A stretch of DNA of 58,556 bases, from the NCBI GenBank assembly GCA_964351655.1, contig CAYGPD010000018.1, forward strand, positions 1 to 58,556, read 5' to 3'. A model generated the notes under the pieces. It was not told where the DNA came from. It saw nothing but the letters and a program-made list of their open reading frames with translations, and ran no database searches. Source of the stretch: Hirschia sp964351655 (lineage in GTDB: Bacteria > Pseudomonadota > Alphaproteobacteria > Caulobacterales > Hyphomonadaceae). Shown in pieces: positions 34,512-43,201 of this stretch (the stretch's first letter is position 1; every line of letters starts with the position of its first letter). A program made the translations under genes and the position numbers.

Positions 34512-35075
34512 ATGTCAGCTCTTCTTACTCTTCTTCCGCTGAGCCTCAGCTTATCAACTGATGCGTTCGCTGCCTCCCTCGCCGTAGGCGCAAAGGCACC
34601 GCGTCGCCGAACAATTGATGCTCTCCAGTCAGGCCTAACATTTGGATTGGCCGAAGGTTTAATGTGTCTTTTAGGGTATGGGTTGGGAGCTTATTTTGCG
34701 GGCGTCATCCAAGCATTTGATCATTGGGTCGCACTAATACTGCTCACCATAATTGGCGGACGCATGATCCAAGAAGGTCTTAGCGTGGACGAAGATGACA
34801 CAACATTACGTCATCGCTCATTTTGGGGCACAATTCTCACCGCGATTGGCACCAGCATAGACGCTGCAGCGGTCGGAATTGCTTTAGCTATGGCTGGCAC
34901 AAGCATTTGGGCCTGCTTGCTCATTGGAACAACGAGTTTCATGATTAGTACGCTTGGTTTTTGGATTGCCCCTTCAGTGGGTGCACGCCTTGGGCAGCAC
35001 ACAGAAGTGCTTGGCGGCATTGTACTGATTGGAATTGGCGTTTCCATCTTTTGCCAGCATACAATCTGGGCCTAG
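34512..35075 (+). CDS. mntP: MntP-family manganese efflux pump
   Basis: 187 residues, six predicted membrane segments. The paired family motifs SLSTDAFAASLAVG (14-27) and GTSIDAAAVGIALA (second half) carry the membrane-embedded Asp residues of MntP. It would export excess Mn2+ across the inner membrane. The Shine-Dalgarno is weak. I looked for a yybP-ykoY manganese riboswitch in the 170 bp upstream and did not find one. A DUF1275 membrane gene follows. Confidence 0.88.
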   Translation: MSALLTLLPLSLSLSTDAFAASLAVGAKAPRRRTIDALQSGLTFGLAEGLMCLLGYGLGAYFAGVIQAFDHWVALILLTIIGGRMIQEGLSVDEDDTTLRHRSFWGTILTAIGTSIDAAAVGIALAMAGTSIWACLLIGTTSFMISTLGFWIAPSVGARLGQHTEVLGGIVLIGIGVSIFCQHTIWA

Positions 35076-35145
35076 AAATAAACTCGACGTTTTATATACG
35101 AAGGTGTATGATTTTGTTTCCTCCAGAGTGAACAATATAAAACAT

Positions 35146-35889
35146 ATGCTATTGAAATCATTACGGAACTTATCTGGAAGCACGCGCAGTGAATCCGCCA
35201 ATGCCCATCTTGGATATTGTTTGGCTTTTATTGCCGGTGCCGTAAATGCTGGAGGGTTTTTAGCTGTTGGACAATACACGTCTCATATGACGGGTATTGT
35301 ATCTGCGATGGCAGATAATATCGCACTTGGATTATATTCTATCGTCATATTCGGCTTGGGCATCCTGACAGCTTTCACTTTTGGCGCAGCCATAACAGCC
35401 ATACTGGTCAATGTTTCTCGAAGCCATAATTTACAAAGCACATATGCTCTCCCCCTACTCTTAGAAGCGGCTTTATTATTATGTTTTGGCCTATTGGGGA
35501 CACTCATTGATACACGAGAAGGCACAGTTATTTATGCGATTACCCTTTTACTCAGCTTCATTATGGGCTTGCAAAACGCTGTCATTACAAAGCTTTCAAA
35601 ATCCATCATCCGCACCACACATGTAACAGGTATCATGACGGATATTGGGATTGAAATGGGAAAATTAGTCTATCAAAAATCGTCAAAAAGCAGATTGCCT
35701 CAAGTTGTGGCAAACACAAAGCGGCTGCAAATCCATACCTTACTCGTTGTTTTCTTCTTTATAGGAGGCGTATTAGGCGCGTTGGGATTTAAAACCATAG
35801 GGTATTTTACTACCCTTCCGCTTTCCGCAATCTTACTTATCCTCGCGGCAATTCCAGTATTTGATGACTTAAAACAATCCCAACGCTAA
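35146..35889 (+). CDS. DUF1275 (YoaK-like) membrane protein
   Basis: 247 residues from ATG 35146; an in-frame ATG at 35029 would overlap mntP and adds a non-membrane extension, so it is not chosen, though the ribosome site is weak. Family features: LGYCLAFIAGAVNAGGFLAVGQYTSHMTG, and LLSFIMGLQNAVITKL with TTHVTGIMTDIG, in a six-segment membrane protein. Function unknown. 70 bp behind mntP. Confidence 0.85.
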   Translation: MLLKSLRNLSGSTRSESANAHLGYCLAFIAGAVNAGGFLAVGQYTSHMTGIVSAMADNIALGLYSIVIFGLGILTAFTFGAAITAILVNVSRSHNLQSTYALPLLLEAALLLCFGLLGTLIDTREGTVIYAITLLLSFIMGLQNAVITKLSKSIIRTTHVTGIMTDIGIEMGKLVYQKSSKSRLPQVVANTKRLQIHTLLVVFFFIGGVLGALGFKTIGYFTTLPLSAILLILAAIPVFDDLKQSQR

Positions 35890-35903
35890 TAAATACATCT
35901 TGG

Positions 35904-35958
35904 TGCGCAGTAGAAAAAATAATAAGTAGAACGCATTACAATTATTTTTTTATTGCGC
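35904..35958. repeat. Imperfect hairpin after the DUF1275 gene
   Basis: TGCGCAGTAGAAAAAATAAT and ATTATTTTTTTATTGCGC can pair around a 17-nt loop; it could terminate transcription. Confidence 0.5.
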
Positions 35959-36032
35959 TAGCGAACCCCATCCAATCAATGATAATGAAGTGGCCGATAA
36001 ACGACAGTTTATAGTCTGAGTATGGGGATCTT

Positions 36033-37682
36033 ATGGCTATTCTTCACTATTTTGGAACGACTAAAAAGAACGACTATTCGTCCTTGTTTACACCACAAGG
36101 CCTTGTAACAATCGCAGTTATCGTCGGATTGCTAGCGCGTCTTTTTATATTCCTATCTGGTCGAATGCTATGGCAAGATGAAGCCATGCTTGCAGTAAAT
36201 TTAGCGACACGCTCAGGCGAAGAATTATTTGAACCTTTCACTTTCACACAAATTGCACCTATTGGTTGGATACTTCTTACCGACTGGCTCCACGCCATTT
36301 CCGGTGACTTCGAGCATGTCGCGCGTCTTCCCGGCTTTATCGCTTCATGCGCTTCATTATTGATTTTTCCGCGTCTCGCCCGTCAATTATTCAGCGGATA
36401 CACTGTTTCAATTTTAGTCGGTTTATTCGCCCTCAATGGGGTATTAATAGATTACACAGCGCAACTAAAACCCTATGCTTTGGACGTTTTATTGAGCACA
36501 GCCATGCTGACATTGTGTCTTAGCGTGATCCAAGACAACAAAATATCCAAACAAAACATGATACTGCTTCCAATCACTTCCCTCTTTGGAGCGCTCTTTA
36601 CTTTCACCGCCCCTTTCGTGTTAGGTGGCTTTGGTGGAATTCTGATTTTAAAAAGTCTCATAGAACGTCGATGGAATATCGCAGTTTTCCTTATTCCAGT
36701 GCTGTCATTCGCTGGCTTAATATATATTGCGCTAGGTCTAGGTCTTTATCAGGTTCAAGCCAGCAGCGCTGGTTTTCACTCGGGCTACGCAGCGAATTAC
36801 TTTAAAGACCTCTACGCTCCCTTCCCTATAACCGGTCTAGGTGACATTACATGGTATGGATGGTGGGGATTATCGATCTTTGAGTTTTTTGCCGGCTTCC
36901 AATCCTACTTCCTTTGGATATTTGCGGGACTTGCTGGTATCTATCTATTGGCACGCAAATCACTCTGGACATTAGCTATATTGCTCACACCATTATGCTT
37001 ATCGATATTGATGTCCTATCCTAAAATTTACCCACTGCTACCACGTGTAAACCTCTACTACTTCCCTATTATACTGATACTTATGGGAGAAACTTTGCGT
37101 TTGATCCTGCTCAAGCGTGAAGGATTAGAAAATACACTTGTAGGCAGCGTCCTCTTCCTGTCGCTCGTGGCAGGTTCGATATGGAGCCTCTCCTATTTTA
37201 GCTATTTCAATCTAAAAGCGGCCGACAGTGACCTATCCGCTGAACTACAATATTTACAAGAAAACGCGCCAGAGAGCGAAGTTATCCTAGTCGATCGTGA
37301 CCAGGTCGCAGGGTTTCTTGTATATCGCAAGCAATTTGGATTAGAGAAACATTTATGGGCGATGACAGAAGTGCGCGAAGACTGCAAACGCGCCTTTGCT
37401 CACACTTTGAAAGAAAACAGCCGGTTTTGGCTTTTAAGAAGTGCAGATAAATCTAGCGAAAATTTTCAAACCCACTCAACGCTTATCCATTCGGACGCTG
37501 GAATTTTGAACGAAGAAATCGAAACTATTTCTCCTCTCATAGATCATGTTTCAATGACTGTGCCAGAATTCACAGATGAAATCCCTCAATCCTGCAATAT
37601 GCCTTATCGCTTATCAGAGGAAGAAATGCTGGGCGGTACAACCCCTTTATGGCCCACACCTGATATGTGGAAAGCGTCGTAA
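36033..37682 (+). CDS. GT39-like integral membrane glycosyltransferase
   Basis: 549 residues with about ten membrane segments and a soluble C-terminal part from about residue 400. The first periplasmic loop carries LWQDEAMLAVN, the acidic pair expected in ArnT/PMT-like (GT-C) enzymes, and LARLPGFIASCASLLIFPRLAR has the usual family look. Such enzymes move a sugar from a polyprenyl-phosphate carrier to lipid or protein in the periplasm. The next genes supply the matching GT2 and GtrA proteins, 48 bp downstream. Confidence 0.83.
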   Translation: MAILHYFGTTKKNDYSSLFTPQGLVTIAVIVGLLARLFIFLSGRMLWQDEAMLAVNLATRSGEELFEPFTFTQIAPIGWILLTDWLHAISGDFEHVARLPGFIASCASLLIFPRLARQLFSGYTVSILVGLFALNGVLIDYTAQLKPYALDVLLSTAMLTLCLSVIQDNKISKQNMILLPITSLFGALFTFTAPFVLGGFGGILILKSLIERRWNIAVFLIPVLSFAGLIYIALGLGLYQVQASSAGFHSGYAANYFKDLYAPFPITGLGDITWYGWWGLSIFEFFAGFQSYFLWIFAGLAGIYLLARKSLWTLAILLTPLCLSILMSYPKIYPLLPRVNLYYFPIILILMGETLRLILLKREGLENTLVGSVLFLSLVAGSIWSLSYFSYFNLKAADSDLSAELQYLQENAPESEVILVDRDQVAGFLVYRKQFGLEKHLWAMTEVREDCKRAFAHTLKENSRFWLLRSADKSSENFQTHSTLIHSDAGILNEEIETISPLIDHVSMTVPEFTDEIPQSCNMPYRLSEEEMLGGTTPLWPTPDMWKAS

Positions 37683-37730
37683 CCTACGCCCTATCGACGA
37701 ATTACACATCAAAAAAATACGGACACATCC

Positions 37731-38732
37731 ATGTTAGTTTCTGCTGCAGACAGTTTTGACCTTGAGACACAAAGGGTGGCCGTCATCCTCCCCTGCTATA
37801 ATGAGGAATTGACGATAGCAAAGGTTATTGCACATTTTCAAAAAGCCCTCCCTAAAGCTGACATTTGGGTGTGTGATAACAACTCTAGCGACCGCACCAG
37901 CGAAGTTGCAAAAGCGGCTGGAGCGCATGTGGTCTTTGAATCCTATCAAGGTAAAGGAAACGCTGTACGCCGCCTCTTTTCTGAGGTGGATGCAGATGTC
38001 TATGTCATGGCAGATGGGGATGAAACCTATGATGCATATGCTGCCCCCATGCTCATTAAGTCATTAGTCGAACAGCGACTTGATATGGTCAATGCCGCCC
38101 GCGTGGCGACTGCAACCGAAGCTTACAGAAGCGGACACAAACTTGGAAACAAACTACTTACGGGAGCTGTACAGATAATCTTTGGAAACCGCTTCCAGGA
38201 CATGTTGTCAGGATACCGTGTATTCAGTCGTCGTTTTGTACGAAGCTTTCCAGCACTCTCTGCTGGGTTTGAGATTGAAACTGAACTAACTGTTCACGCA
38301 TTACGGCTGCGCATGCCGATTGCTGAAATCCCTACAAATTATGGATCTCGCCCTGAAGGTTCAACAAGTAAACTCAGCACTTTCAAAGATGGTTTTCGTA
38401 TTTTACGCATGATCAGTCGCTTGGTACGAGATGAAAAGCCTATGGAATTTTTTGGAGGCATAAGCGCTGCTCTGTTGCTACTAAGTGCCATCCTTATCAC
38501 GCCCATTATAATTAGCTTTATCGATACAGGACTTGTGCCGCGCTTTCCCACTTTGTTTGCGGCGATTGGGATGAGCATTGTTGCTGCGCTTTCAATGGTG
38601 ACCGGGCTTATACTGGATACCCAATCAAGAATGCGCGTTGAGATGCGTAGGTTTGCCTATCTAGCAGCAAATGGACAAAATTCCCAAATTGTGACGCAGA
38701 AGAACACATCTTCCAACGCTGCAATCCTATGA
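37731..38732 (+). CDS. Family 2 glycosyltransferase (dolichol/undecaprenyl-phosphate mannosyltransferase-like)
   Basis: 333 residues. GT-A core: VAVILPCYNEELTIAKVI, DNNSSDRTSEVAKAAGA, and DVYVMADGDETYD with the metal-binding acidic motif. The C-terminus has two membrane segments (AALLLLSAILITPIIISFI; FAAIGMSIVAALSMVTGLIL). It would load a sugar onto polyprenyl phosphate on the cytoplasmic face. Its stop overlaps the GtrA start by 4 bp (ATGA), showing translational coupling. Confidence 0.92.
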   Translation: MLVSAADSFDLETQRVAVILPCYNEELTIAKVIAHFQKALPKADIWVCDNNSSDRTSEVAKAAGAHVVFESYQGKGNAVRRLFSEVDADVYVMADGDETYDAYAAPMLIKSLVEQRLDMVNAARVATATEAYRSGHKLGNKLLTGAVQIIFGNRFQDMLSGYRVFSRRFVRSFPALSAGFEIETELTVHALRLRMPIAEIPTNYGSRPEGSTSKLSTFKDGFRILRMISRLVRDEKPMEFFGGISAALLLLSAILITPIIISFIDTGLVPRFPTLFAAIGMSIVAALSMVTGLILDTQSRMRVEMRRFAYLAANGQNSQIVTQKNTSSNAAIL

Positions 38733-39148
38733 TGACTGCCCTCCTCTCAAGACCAGCTTTTAAGTTTGCGTGTGCATCTGCGCTCGCGCTTATCGTGGAT
38801 TTATGTCTCGTATTAATTTTGCGTTCAACGACGCCTATGAGTTTAACACTCGCCTCTGCAATAGCCTTTATTTGTGTCGGAATTACCTTCTATTTTGTGC
38901 ATGAATTTTGGACTTTTTCCGATGCAAGTTCACGCTTCTCATCTCATCGCTTGCTCAAGAATTTGAGTGCTCTGGGAGTGGGCTTTTGTGGTCGCGTTGG
39001 CGTTATTTATATATTGGAACGTTTCCTGCCCGCACACGCATTGTTGGACGTGATTTACTTTTGCTGCGGCGTAGCTACGTCTTTTTCACTTAACTTTTTG
39101 CTGAATAAATATTGGGTCTTTGTCCCAACCCACAAAGCCCCGCGTTAA
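38729..39148 (+). CDS. GtrA-family membrane protein
   Basis: 139 residues, four membrane segments. FACASALALIVDL, YFVHEFWTFSD and SFSLNFLLNKYWVF are typical GtrA landmarks. GtrA proteins are thought to flip polyprenyl-linked sugars or help in their transfer. Last gene of the GT39-GT2-GtrA set. Confidence 0.92.
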   Translation: MMTALLSRPAFKFACASALALIVDLCLVLILRSTTPMSLTLASAIAFICVGITFYFVHEFWTFSDASSRFSSHRLLKNLSALGVGFCGRVGVIYILERFLPAHALLDVIYFCCGVATSFSLNFLLNKYWVFVPTHKAPR

Positions 39149-39153
39149 AATGC

Positions 39154-39588
39154 CTATTTGCGCGCTTCAACAACCGTTACACCATCAGATATGCGCATGT
39201 TGGATGCATTTGAAATAGTTATAACTGGCTGATTTTGAAAAAGATTATAGAGATCGGTTTCTTTGTTTTCTGTCCATTTATGCCAACACCCTTTCGCAGT
39301 CATCATTGAATCAATTTCTTCTGAACTGATGAATACGCCTGATCGGGTCACCCTCCCCGGCAGAGAAATACCATTGCAGCCAAGACTGGCGACAAACCCT
39401 CCATCGGTCACTCGAAAGCGTGCAACCGCTCGCTCTCGTTGCAGGTTTTTACCTTCCACGGTTTCAATGAGCCAATCCCCCTGAATCTGTGAAATGTCTG
39501 TCACAGTATGATAAGGAGCCGGTTGCAGCATTGCGCATGCACTTAAAGTCGCGCCAATAAATATAATCGTGCCAAAGTGCCTGAACAT
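39154..39588 (-). CDS. META-domain lipoprotein
   Basis: 144 residues from ATG 39588 (GGGAG 6 nt upstream); the open frame reaches 39648. The signal peptide has the lipobox LSAC. The META/HslJ-like domain includes IQGDWLIETVEGKNL, SLGCNGISLPGRV and MMTAKGCWHKWT. Such proteins are envelope lipoproteins of unclear role. Converges with the GtrA gene 5 bp away. Confidence 0.85.
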   Translation of the reverse strand: MFRHFGTIIFIGATLSACAMLQPAPYHTVTDISQIQGDWLIETVEGKNLQRERAVARFRVTDGGFVASLGCNGISLPGRVTRSGVFISSEEIDSMMTAKGCWHKWTENKETDLYNLFQNQPVITISNASNMRISDGVTVVEARK

Positions 39589-39677
39589 TTCTTCTCCCGC
39601 AAAATAATAATTATAGGAGTATAACCGCGCCTGACCTGTTTTCCTCAACCGATAATGGAAGAATTTCGTATAAAAGC

Positions 39678-40685
39678 CTAATTCAGAGAGGATGGAGCTG
39701 GTTGAGCCAACACCTTAACAACTGTTTTTATTACATATTCCTGCCAATGTGGAAGTGTAACACCGTGAATACGGGCAATCTTACTGCAGTCCAAACGAGA
39801 ATTAGCCGGCCTTGGCGCTGGCAAAGGATATTCTGCGGTTGTAATGGCATTGAGTTTGGGCTTTGGACCACCTGCTAATGCTGACGCTTTGAAGATTTCA
39901 TCAGCAAAACCATGCCAAGATGTATCGCCTGCACAGGCCATATGAAATATGCCATAAAGCTCTGTATTTTCTGGATTTTCTAATAAATTCCGTGCGACTT
40001 TCACAATGCCAGCGGCGATTGCATCGGCATGTGTTGGCGCGCCAAACTGATCGTTCACGACACCAACTTCTTCGCGCTCTGCCCCAACACGAAGCATGGT
40101 TTTTAGAAAATTAGTACCCGTTTCAGAATAAACCCAAGATGTGCGTAGGATAACATGCCTCGGATTTACATAAGCCACGAGCTTTTCGCCCTCCAGCTTT
40201 GTGCGGCCATAAGCAGATTGGGGGCGTGTCGCATCATCTTCTTTATAGGTGCCATCATCAAGATTCGCTTTGATGTCAGCTATATCTTCAGCATCATAAT
40301 CTTCATATTCTGGACTATTTTCATCAAATATTTCAACGCTCTTAGTGCCATCAAAGACATAATCCGTTGAGATTTGAATGATCGGTAGTCCAAGTTTTGT
40401 CGCTGCCATCGCAACTGCGCCTGCACCCGTTGCATTGACGGCCGCAGCCATATCGCCCTCTTCCTGAGCTTTATCAACATTGGTGTAGGCTGCTGCATTA
40501 ATGATGATATCTGGTGAGATATCCTTGATCATGGAAAGCAAATGTTCGCATTTGGTGTCATCAACCATTTGGGACAGATCCAGCCAAGGACGACCTGCTG
40601 TGTACACATCTAAATTATCTTTATCGGCAAGCTTGATAAGCGCTTTTACAACTTGACCCGTTTCACCCGTGACGAAAATTTTCAT
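39678..40685 (-). CDS. rfbD: dTDP-4-dehydrorhamnose reductase (RmlD/RfbD)
   Basis: 335 residues. Extended SDR with GETGQVV (7-13), INAAAYTNVDKAQEE, QISTDYVFDGT, and YGRTKLEGE with the catalytic Tyr and Lys. It reduces dTDP-4-dehydro-rhamnose to dTDP-L-rhamnose. An acidic stretch of about 30 residues follows DYVFDGTKS, making the protein longer than the roughly 290-300 of most RmlD. rfbA, rfbB and rfbC are not in the window. Directly downstream of ugd on the same strand (10-bp gap). Confidence 0.9.
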   Translation of the reverse strand: MKIFVTGETGQVVKALIKLADKDNLDVYTAGRPWLDLSQMVDDTKCEHLLSMIKDISPDIIINAAAYTNVDKAQEEGDMAAAVNATGAGAVAMAATKLGLPIIQISTDYVFDGTKSVEIFDENSPEYEDYDAEDIADIKANLDDGTYKEDDATRPQSAYGRTKLEGEKLVAYVNPRHVILRTSWVYSETGTNFLKTMLRVGAEREEVGVVNDQFGAPTHADAIAAGIVKVARNLLENPENTELYGIFHMACAGDTSWHGFADEIFKASALAGGPKPKLNAITTAEYPLPAPRPANSRLDCSKIARIHGVTLPHWQEYVIKTVVKVLAQPAPSSLN

Positions 40686-40695
40686 TGTCTAATGA

Positions 40696-41862
40696 TCAGT
40701 CCGTTCCAAAAAGATCCCGTGTGAATACTTTCTCATTGACGTCAGCCAAATCGCTGTGGTGACGGTTCGCAATGATAACTTCACACTCTGACTTCAATCT
40801 GTTCAAATCGTCCGTCACTTCAGATCCATAAAACGTCTTTTCACTGAACGTCGGTTCGTAGACTATGACATTGATACCTTTAGCTTTTATGCGCTTCATA
40901 ATACCTTGTATCGATGATGCTCTAAAGTTATCTGATCCAGCTTTCATCACCAAGCGGTAGACCCCGACATTCTTTGGTGATTTTGCAATTATAGCATCCG
41001 CGATAAAATCTTTACGCGTTGAATTTGCATCCACAATAGCGCGCACCAAATTTTGTGGGACGGCATCATAATTTGCCAGTAGCTGCTTTGTATCTTTGGG
41101 CAGACAATAACCGCCATATCCAAAGGATGGGTTATTGTAGTGAGACCCTATACGCGGATCTAACCCCACACCTTCAATAATCTGACGTGAATCAAGCCCC
41201 AATGCCATTGCGTATGAATCTAGCTCGTTGAAATACGCCACCCGCATGGCGAGGAAGGTATTGGCAAAGAGCTTGATTGATTCAGCTTCAGAGGCATCCG
41301 TGAATAAGAGTTTGACATCTTTTTCCAACGCACCTTCTAGCAATAAGTTTGCAAAAACCTTCGCGCGTTCAGACTTCTCTCCAACCACAATTCTACTTGG
41401 GTGCAGGTTGTCATACAAAGCCCGCCCTTCCCGCAAAAATTCGGGACTGAACATGATGTTTTTACATCCCGTTTTTTCGATAATATTTGAAACGTAACCC
41501 ACTGGAATAGTTGATTTTATTACCATAACGGCGTTTGGGTTGATCTCTTTGACTGTTTCTATGACGCGCTCGACGGTAGAGGTATCAAAAGCATTGCTAT
41601 CAACATCATAGTTGGTTGGTGTTGCGATGATAACAAAGTCTGCATCACTATAAGCGACAACCGGGTCTGTTGTTGCTTTTAAATTGAGTGTGCCTTTCGC
41701 AAGGTATTCTGAACACTCTTTATCCACGATAGGTGATTTGCCCGCATTGACTAAATCGACCTTCTCTTGAACCACATCAAAGGCCACCACTTCATGATGT
41801 TGAGCCAATAGAATGGCATTGGATAATCCCACATACCCTAGTCCGGCAATTCCAATTTTCAT
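40696..41862 (-). CDS. ugd: UDP-glucose 6-dehydrogenase
   Basis: 388 residues from ATG 41862 (GAGGG about 9 nt upstream); the frame extends to 41895. Rossmann motif GLGYVG (7-12), VIKSTIPVGY, FSPEFLREG, and GGYCLPKDT with catalytic Cys253. It oxidises UDP-glucose to UDP-glucuronate, a precursor for acidic surface polysaccharides. First gene of a ugd-rfbD pair; together with the GT39/GT2/GtrA set it points to capsule or exopolysaccharide. Confidence 0.95.
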   Translation of the reverse strand: MKIGIAGLGYVGLSNAILLAQHHEVVAFDVVQEKVDLVNAGKSPIVDKECSEYLAKGTLNLKATTDPVVAYSDADFVIIATPTNYDVDSNAFDTSTVERVIETVKEINPNAVMVIKSTIPVGYVSNIIEKTGCKNIMFSPEFLREGRALYDNLHPSRIVVGEKSERAKVFANLLLEGALEKDVKLLFTDASEAESIKLFANTFLAMRVAYFNELDSYAMALGLDSRQIIEGVGLDPRIGSHYNNPSFGYGGYCLPKDTKQLLANYDAVPQNLVRAIVDANSTRKDFIADAIIAKSPKNVGVYRLVMKAGSDNFRASSIQGIMKRIKAKGINVIVYEPTFSEKTFYGSEVTDDLNRLKSECEVIIANRHHSDLADVNEKVFTRDLFGTD

Positions 41863-42016
41863 CAAAAGGGTCCCTCTACTCAACGTCTGACACAAAACAC
41901 AACTCGGGGTCAGCTAGCACACTGTAGTCTCGTTGAAAACTTAAGGGGATAAAACTAGGAACTTCCACAGAGAAGAGAGCCAGCTTTTCAAGCCTGATAT
42001 TTTCTATAAAACACTG

Positions 42017-42126
42017 ATATTACTGACTGAATATGCAGTAATATGGAGCGTTGTTCCATCTGTATCAAGAGGTTTGATACAGTGCACAACGTCTTATATC
42101 TAACGGTCAGATCGGTTTAAAAACCG
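42017..42126. repeat. Run of four inverted repeats
   Basis: ATATTACTG/CAGTAATAT (42017-42044), ATGGA/TCCAT (42043-42059), CTGTATCA/TGATACAG (42060-42082) and CGGTTT/AAACCG (42113-42126). The first three follow each other with almost no gap. It lies between ugd and a small membrane-protein gene. Confidence 0.7.
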
Positions 42127-42130
42127 TGGC

Positions 42131-42298
42131 TTACAAACTACCCGGTGCAAACATAAAGCCTAAAGCAAGGACGGCAACACCAATCCCTAACCCTATGAAT
42201 TTAATTGTATTTTTGCTTGGTGCAGCTTCCTGTTTAGCCGCTTCTTTGGCTTGCTCTTCACGACGTTTGCGGTGGGGTTCAAACTGATAGACGGTCAT
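42131..42298 (-). CDS. Small single-span membrane protein
   Basis: 55 residues from ATG 42298, with GAGG about 7 nt upstream. A basic N-terminal half (PHRKRREEQAKEAAKQ) is followed by one membrane segment (FIGLGIGVAVLALGFMFA). No known family. It sits 34 bp after the DUF805 gene on the same strand and may be cotranscribed with it. Confidence 0.7.
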   Translation of the reverse strand: MTVYQFEPHRKRREEQAKEAAKQEAAPSKNTIKFIGLGIGVAVLALGFMFAPGSL

Positions 42299-42332
42299 TT
42301 TCAGCCTCAAATAAAAAAGCAAGTATGTTGAT

Positions 42333-43058
42333 TTAAAATACCTTTTTAGACTTACCAAATGTTTTACGTCCAGCATTACCTGACAAACGCTCACCAAAGG
42401 TCGGATTTTTCTCGATCATATTGGTCTGAAGCTTGCTTTTTTCATAGTGTGGTTTGCTCTTGAACCCCTTCTGCTGGGTGTCTGCTTGCCTCCTGCTACC
42501 TTGAGAGGTGGGGTCATGCTCCCCTATAACATCCTTGTCTGATGGGTGTCTGCTTGTCCCCTGCTTCGGGCCTGAATTGAGGAAGTCGAGGCTATTGCCA
42601 TTTTGGCGATTAGACACGCGTGTCTGTTCGCCAAAATCAATATTTTCTGTCCAGTTATCCCCCTGTCTGTGCCGGTGGGTTATAGTGTTTACACCAGACG
42701 CACTTTTGGGAGGATGACCATATGTGTTTGGCCCCAAATCACCGGCTTTAAAACCACAGCTATAAAACTCCATAATTGGACCAACGACAGGAATGAATAC
42801 GCCGAATATATTTGTCCATGCCCGCCCTTGATCATGATAGCGGCGTACGCCTGCTGCTATATTCACCCAGATACCTGCGACTATGCCGGCTATGAGCATT
42901 AATAACGGAAGTAGCGCCATAGTTGGCCCCACATTATCATAGAGCACCCCCATGACGATGAGGCCGAAAAACATAATAAGCGGCTGGAGAACCATGACGC
43001 GCAACCACCAACCGCCCCGCCCTATACGGCCATTAAAACTAAAGAGGTAATCCAACAT
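42333..43058 (-). CDS. DUF805-family membrane protein with repeat-derived tail
   Basis: 241 residues. Residues 1-120 are a normal DUF805 domain: LFSFNGRIGRGGWW, two or three membrane segments, VRRYHDQGRAW and a final NTYG. Residues 121-241 are hydrophilic and low in complexity. That tail includes a copy of the dispersed palindrome (42604-42633) and two copies of a 26-bp repeat read in different frames (42475-42500, 42543-42568), so it was probably built from DNA repeats. GGGGA stands 8-12 nt before the ATG. Function unknown. Confidence 0.85.
   Translation of the reverse strand: MLDYLFSFNGRIGRGGWWLRVMVLQPLIMFFGLIVMGVLYDNVGPTMALLPLLMLIAGIVAGIWVNIAAGVRRYHDQGRAWTNIFGVFIPVVGPIMEFYSCGFKAGDLGPNTYGHPPKSASGVNTITHRHRQGDNWTENIDFGEQTRVSNRQNGNSLDFLNSGPKQGTSRHPSDKDVIGEHDPTSQGSRRQADTQQKGFKSKPHYEKSKLQTNMIEKNPTFGERLSGNAGRKTFGKSKKVF
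42475..42500. repeat. 26-bp direct repeat, copy A
   Basis: Begins TGGGTGTCTGCTTG and recurs at 42543-42568 with a few mismatches; 68 bp apart, so the protein reads the two copies in different frames. Confidence 0.75.
42543..42568. repeat. 26-bp direct repeat, copy B
   Basis: Second copy; the first 14 bases are identical to copy A. Confidence 0.75.
42604..42633. repeat. Dispersed palindromic element, copy 2 (inside a CDS)
   Basis: Same element as 23123-23153 without the central extra G, extended to 19-bp arms (42600-42637). In the DUF805 frame it adds DFGEQTRVSNRQNG. Confidence 0.85.
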
Positions 43059-43201
43059 GTTTCATGTCCCCACAGTGAAGCTGATGTCTTTGACCTAAGA
43101 CTAAAGCACACTCTTGAACACTTTACGACGACAGATATGCAATTTACAGGTGCATGATTAACCGAGGCGGGAAAAATAATATTTGGGAACTAGGAGACCA
43201 A

